Source of the DNA: Phoronis australis
Lineage: Eukaryota > Phoronida > Phoronidae
Assembly (NCBI GenBank): GCA_002633005.1
Contig: NMRA01000062.1
Coordinates: forward strand, 335,022-399,021
Length of the DNA: 64,000 nt
Reading direction: 5' to 3'
A program made the translations under genes and the position numbers. Below, one piece after another: positions 42,501-48,500 of this stretch. The first letter of the stretch is position 1. Every line of letters starts with the position of its first letter. Below the pieces are notes generated by a model, which saw nothing but the letters and a program-made list of their open reading frames with translations, had not been told where the DNA came from and searched no databases.

Positions 42501-45500
42501 TGCTCTTTTGATTCGCAGGCCAACTATCTACCATGTCAGTTCAAACAGTTACTAATATAATTCATCGACTTGGACAGACGAATCTATTTTGGCCAATTTT
42601 TATAGTATTTCTTCAGGTAAAAGTGATCCTAACTTAATTTTTTAAATCAATTTCAGAAGACAAACAGTTTGGAAAATCATTTTAGTTGATGATAAAGCAA
42701 CTTTTCTTAGTAAGAATTTTACTGACATGAAACCATTGCTACTAGTGGTAATTGCTCAGCTCCACACAATGGGACCCCAGATCAGATTCCCTGATGAGCA
42801 GACCTCTAAACACGAACAATAATATTGACTACCAGCATTAGGTGCTGTGAACTGGGCCAAGTTTCTAATGATTGACTATTCACAACAAGATTACAATCTG
42901 CATAAACAACAAATTTTGAATTAATATCTGAGTGACACCATTATCGGCAATAACTGCATTGAGTTGAAGGCAGGTCCAAGTGATCACAGCATATCAAGTA
43001 TGACCTACTTGTCAATATGAGCAAAAATCAATCTGAATATCGAGATCAGTCTACCATTAATCAATAAATGATCCTCAGCTGAAAAACACCTTATTACAAT
43101 ACAGTACACTATGCTCACGTTTGGGAAATCTGAGGCAAATATTTTGACAATAAAAAAAGACTGTAGGTGAGAATTTTCACGATACCCTTGAAGCGTGTAA
43201 TAACTTTAGGTTGTGTAAGGCACCAGGAAAATATCCAAAATTGGATAACATTGAAACACTTCCTGGAAATGGCGTTTTCACGCAAAACTACCAACAACGT
43301 GCTACTGCATTTTTACGACTCTACCACTCAAATTGGTGTTACTGTGGAGACATACATTTACAATACGGTTTATCGTATCTTACATCCTATCTTAACAACG
43401 GTACGAAATCTTCCAATTTGAGACAGTCTCTAAAACTTGACATACTGAAATTCAAGTGAACATTGAATTTTGTCTTTTCTGAAAATTGGGAAAAGGGTGG
43501 TTTTGGCGCTGATCATATTTTCTCAAATATTGGATACAGTCTTTTGTATCAACTAAGTCTGAGATACAATCGTCAAAAGTAGCTACCCATGCAATATACA
43601 ACTTTCTCGTGATTCTTGAAATTGAAAATCCAACATTACCCATTTCTACATTTTGGTACGAGCTTCGACTTTGAACAAAATAATTAATTTTCACTGTCCC
43701 AAATTGTAGAATTTTAACTTTTTTAATTCTAGACAAGGCAACAAGAATAAGAATACAACCAGCGATTTCTGAGACGTGAAGTTCAAAATTTAGCCAAATT
43801 TGGACATATTTAATGACGGGATGGGTCCTAACAAAGCTCCAATCCTTATCCACTCACCAGAAGACTGTGGTAGGAATTTCCACCTTGTGATATTCCACAA
43901 AGTTATTCTGGACGTCACCAAACAGCCTCAGGCTCATGTCTTTACAGATGGCCACGAATTTCTGCAAAATGTACACTGCACACATCAGACAGAACAATGC
44001 GATGCACCAAACACTTCTCAAGAAAATGAGGAAAAGAAAATATTGATGAGGGATTCCAAAAATTACAAATTGAACATGTACACTTGAGGAGCAAGTTTTT
44101 GCATGGTTGTTAACTACTATAAAGATCAGGTGAAACCCTGTACCTCCAGAAATAATCTTTTACCTACTCATACCTGATATCTTAGTCGCTGGTCACAAAC
44201 AATTTTGCCGCCGTAGTCCAACTTACCAGATTATTAATTTTTGCAAAATATTGTGAGACTGCTCCCAGTATTTTGTACAAAACACTCACCAATTGACACA
44301 GTATGGCAAACACGTGAAATTTTATTTTCTCATGTTTCTCAATGAAAGATTATTATGCAGCAACACAATTTAATGCATTTCAATTTTCAAGGTCTCTACC
44401 ACAGCCACTAGAAAATATTGTGGGCATTACAATGTTAGAATCCCTTGAAAATGAAAAATTTTGGCAATCACGTCCTCTGTAATTGAGGCGCTTTTACCGT
44501 ATAACTTGAAAGAAATCCGTGTTGTATCACAAATAATCCTAGACTTGTTTCATCATACTCACACATTTCACGGGTATGTAGACAAACTTGATAAACTGAG
44601 CCTTCACACCTGACACTCTGAAACGGCAAAAAGCAATTCTGAGCTGGAGGATTCCCTGCATCAAATGGATTTATGGGTACGTGACGGGACAAAATGTGAT
44701 ACCAGACTCTAGTGATGACTGGATTAATCCACTTAGGGCTTGGAAGAGGAACCAGTCCCAATAGAGACTTAGAATTTTGCAGACAGTTGTAAATCTTTGG
44801 TGTCCTTCACACAGAATAGGCTGTTTGGAATTGACTGGTGTTTATTACTGAGGACTCAGGCTAGTAAATATAGCTCTTTTTGAACACTGTTCTTATACTC
44901 ATACCACTGTCTCACTCCAAGTTGGCCTGTGCAAGTAAACACAGCTTAAGAAAGGGTTTGTGGTCCAGGCTGAGAAGATAATTGCTTTATTACCCCCATG
45001 TGTTTTGAACAGCCCAGCCAGAATGACCTGGTGATGGGAGACAAAACTGCCAATACAGTGAGATAGAGTGACAAACATTTTGTGCAAAATCTGACAAACA
45101 TGGTTAAAATCTATTCTCAACTTCTGAGTTAAAGTCTAGCTACAATCACACACGCACACAATAGAGACAACAACATAACCATCTTAAAGCGTTTCACCTG
45201 CCAGAGGCATGAATGACTGCTGACAACTCACTTGGTCAACGTGGTCCCATCACTGATTTTGTCCAGAAGCCATACGTTCATGTCATTAGTATCATAGGAT
45301 GGGAACTGTGCAATGAAGACGGGTCCGCTGTGCGTCTGTACGTACAGTAGGCTACGGATGTTTTGAGGACACCTCAGGCTGTGTATTAGCTGTAACAACA
45401 CCAGCAGTCTTTCCAGCAACACGTATGGCAAAATCTCGTCAATTTGAAACACACTTTAACATCAATTTAACAAGTTTCAATGAACACCAGTCTACAGTTA

Positions 45501-48500
45501 GTCTCACCAGTTTCGGGGCACAATATGGCAGACAACTAGAATTTCGTTTACTCACTTTTTTCATTATGACAGACAACTAGAATTTCAGTGTCTCACTTTT
45601 TTCAATATGGCAGACAATGAGAACTTCATTTTCTCACTTTTTCATTATGGTAGACAACTAGCATTTCATTTTTTCGATTTTTTTCATTATTAGCAGACAA
45701 CTAGTCTAGAATTTTTGTTTTCTTACATATTTCATTCGCTTATATCTGGACTTTTTCTTAACTTCCAGGAATTCCACCACAACTTTCAAATCATGACTCC
45801 CCGCAGTACTTGTGGCTATCCAATTAATAGTACTGTTAATTTCTTTCATGGTTCCTTAGATGCAGGACCTTGGTAATGACAATGACGTTTTTGACGTTTT
45901 AACAATTTAAGTTTCGGAAATGCTCAGGTAATTGTCCCAGGTTCCTGCATGCCATATGTCGATGGTCTCTCAACTATCTGGGCATATATTCAGTTTTTAC
46001 CTGACTTGTGTAATAGTCCAACTACAAACAGAAAGTGTGCCAGCGATATCTGCTGAGGACCGATTTGAGCACTCACGGTAAAATCTCACCAATTTCGGAC
46101 AATAATTGCCAAAATGGGCCTTTTTCATTTTCAAATGCCTCTAGCCATTGTTGCAAATCATCACAGCCCAGTTAAAAAGTTATATTGAGGCATGTGGAAG
46201 GGACAAAACTGGTCAGTTTAATGTTATGAAGAATGAAAAGCTTATTAAAATAACAAGTATGCGAGCACATTCCACCTCGGAAGGACAGAACAATTCTTAA
46301 TTTGCCGTATTTCAGGACTCTATTTTTTCCAATCGTTGCAAAATTAAAGCAAAACATTCAACAGTCCTCATTATATGAAACAAAGCGTCCCAAGGTAATA
46401 GTCACGCCACCTAAACAGCACTCAATATTCATTAACACAAAGTGAATGTCCTGATCTTCATTCACGATGCTTGAAACTTGCCGGCACTATTCATTTTGGC
46501 CATTTTTGGGTAATGCTACAAATTGAAGACAAATTTTAATTGTGGCTGTGAAGGTATGTCCAACCATGGGCTTATAATTGGCAAATAGGTCCATGGGGCA
46601 ATATTGGGGGGGGAGCTGTTTGTGGAAATTCCGGGTAGTAGGAAGTGGAAAAAGATAATGGCAATTCTTCATTTACTCAGCACGCAATCTGGCCAACAAC
46701 TGAAATTCTATTTTGTCAAATTTCAACGCAAAAATGAAGATGATGAAATTTTAGTCTATTGCTAGCATGGTTTGCATACGACATGAAATAATAGTTCCAA
46801 CAAATTACAAAGAAGAAATGATTACTGGTTGGTTTCGAAAAAATTCAAGGATCGTCTGAACCGCACCATAATTTTTGGGTCCACTCTGTCGTCAAATTTG
46901 TATCTCATTCGAATATGTAACAAACATCATAAATAATTATTAATGCATGTATTGAAGATTATATTCATATAAGTAATAAACATAGATAGTTGGAAATTGC
47001 TAAGGTTATGTTAGGACCTTATTGTACATTTAGTAAAAAAACTAGAGTTTAATTCAGCAAAGTATATACATACTTTTTGTAAGTGGAAATTTCGTAGAAC
47101 TTGGTTTTTGACTTTATACCAATCTGCCACTAATTAGGTCACGCGACTTTTTTTAAGGAAAATTTAGCATAAAAGAAAGGTACATTCAAAGCGAAACAAC
47201 AGGTTTAATAACATAACCAAATTTTATATTCTCATATTCCAGATCAAATCTCAAAAACGCTGTTACAGTTTTCTAAATTATTATGCAAAAGCATAACATT
47301 TTATAAAAATTGTAAACGAAAGAGAATTTGCATCAATAGAACAACATGCGATTTGCTTAAACAAAATTGGCTAAAATTTGCATGCGCTTTGACATAACTC
47401 GAAGGCTATAGGCCCAATTATTGTACAGTTTCTAGAATATATTATTAGAGGCATTCACGATCACTCACAATTACCCTTATTTTCCGTAATATTGTGGAAA
47501 AGATCTCTTCTTAACCCCTCTAGCTGCATGGTCAAGATCAGACAAGCAGGACAAATAGAGACCCTGATTTTCCGCATAATGGAAACGAAAGCAATTCACG
47601 GAATCTACCCTAACTTCTTTCACCAAATCAATGGTTTTGAAGCAAATTCACATGCAATAATTTGTTTGTCCAAACTTGGCTCATCTGTTTTAGCATCATC
47701 ATCACATTTCTCGGGACTACTTCATGAGTATGACCCAGGGACAACAGGCAGATTTAGAGCGTTTGAGAAATAGAGATGGACAATTCTAAATAACTTATGT
47801 TGTGTGCCATTTAACAAGATTTGTATTAGATACTATCCTTATAGCACTATTCTCCAAAACGTTGTTAGGAATTATTTTACAAACATTAAATTTTGTAGGA
47901 AGGGTTACCAAAAATAGGATTGGCATGATTTCATGAAAACGAATCTTTCTAAGCTACATAAAACGAAAACATAACACTTTAGAAAATTGTGACAGTGTTT
48001 TTGAGATCTCATCTTAAACATTTATATCAAATAAACTTTGATCATAGTACTGATACCATTGTTCTATCAATGTACCATTTGGTTTTGCTAAATGTTACTA
48101 AAAAGACATGCGGACACGTGACGGCCCGATTACCAGCAGGTTGGTGAAATGTCAAATTAAATCCTGGTTTCAGAAAATATGTACTTTTCAGGGGCGAATC
48201 CAGGATTTTTAGTTAGGGGGGGGGGGGGGGGGGCCAGGGCAGATTATTAGCCAGGATTCTGCCCGTCAGACATTCACACCCCCGAAGTGCCAAACGGAAT
48301 ATGGCAGAATTTTAGGTGGGCCGGGCTCCCCCCCCTAAATCGGCCACTGCTTTTAGTGATTTAAAATCTACTTTGTAGACATTCCGATAAATAGCCAGAC
48401 TTGTCAATAAACTCTAAGCAGAATGAACCAAAACAATGAGAATCCAATCCACCAGTTAAGGTACACCTGGCAATGTCCAGGAAACAAATAGTGGCTGATT

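Noticed and set aside
43452-43853. 133-codon minus-strand frame, with a related frame at 40666-40875
   Set aside because: The two share nucleotide-level similarity as diverged dispersed repeats; no splice support or domain.
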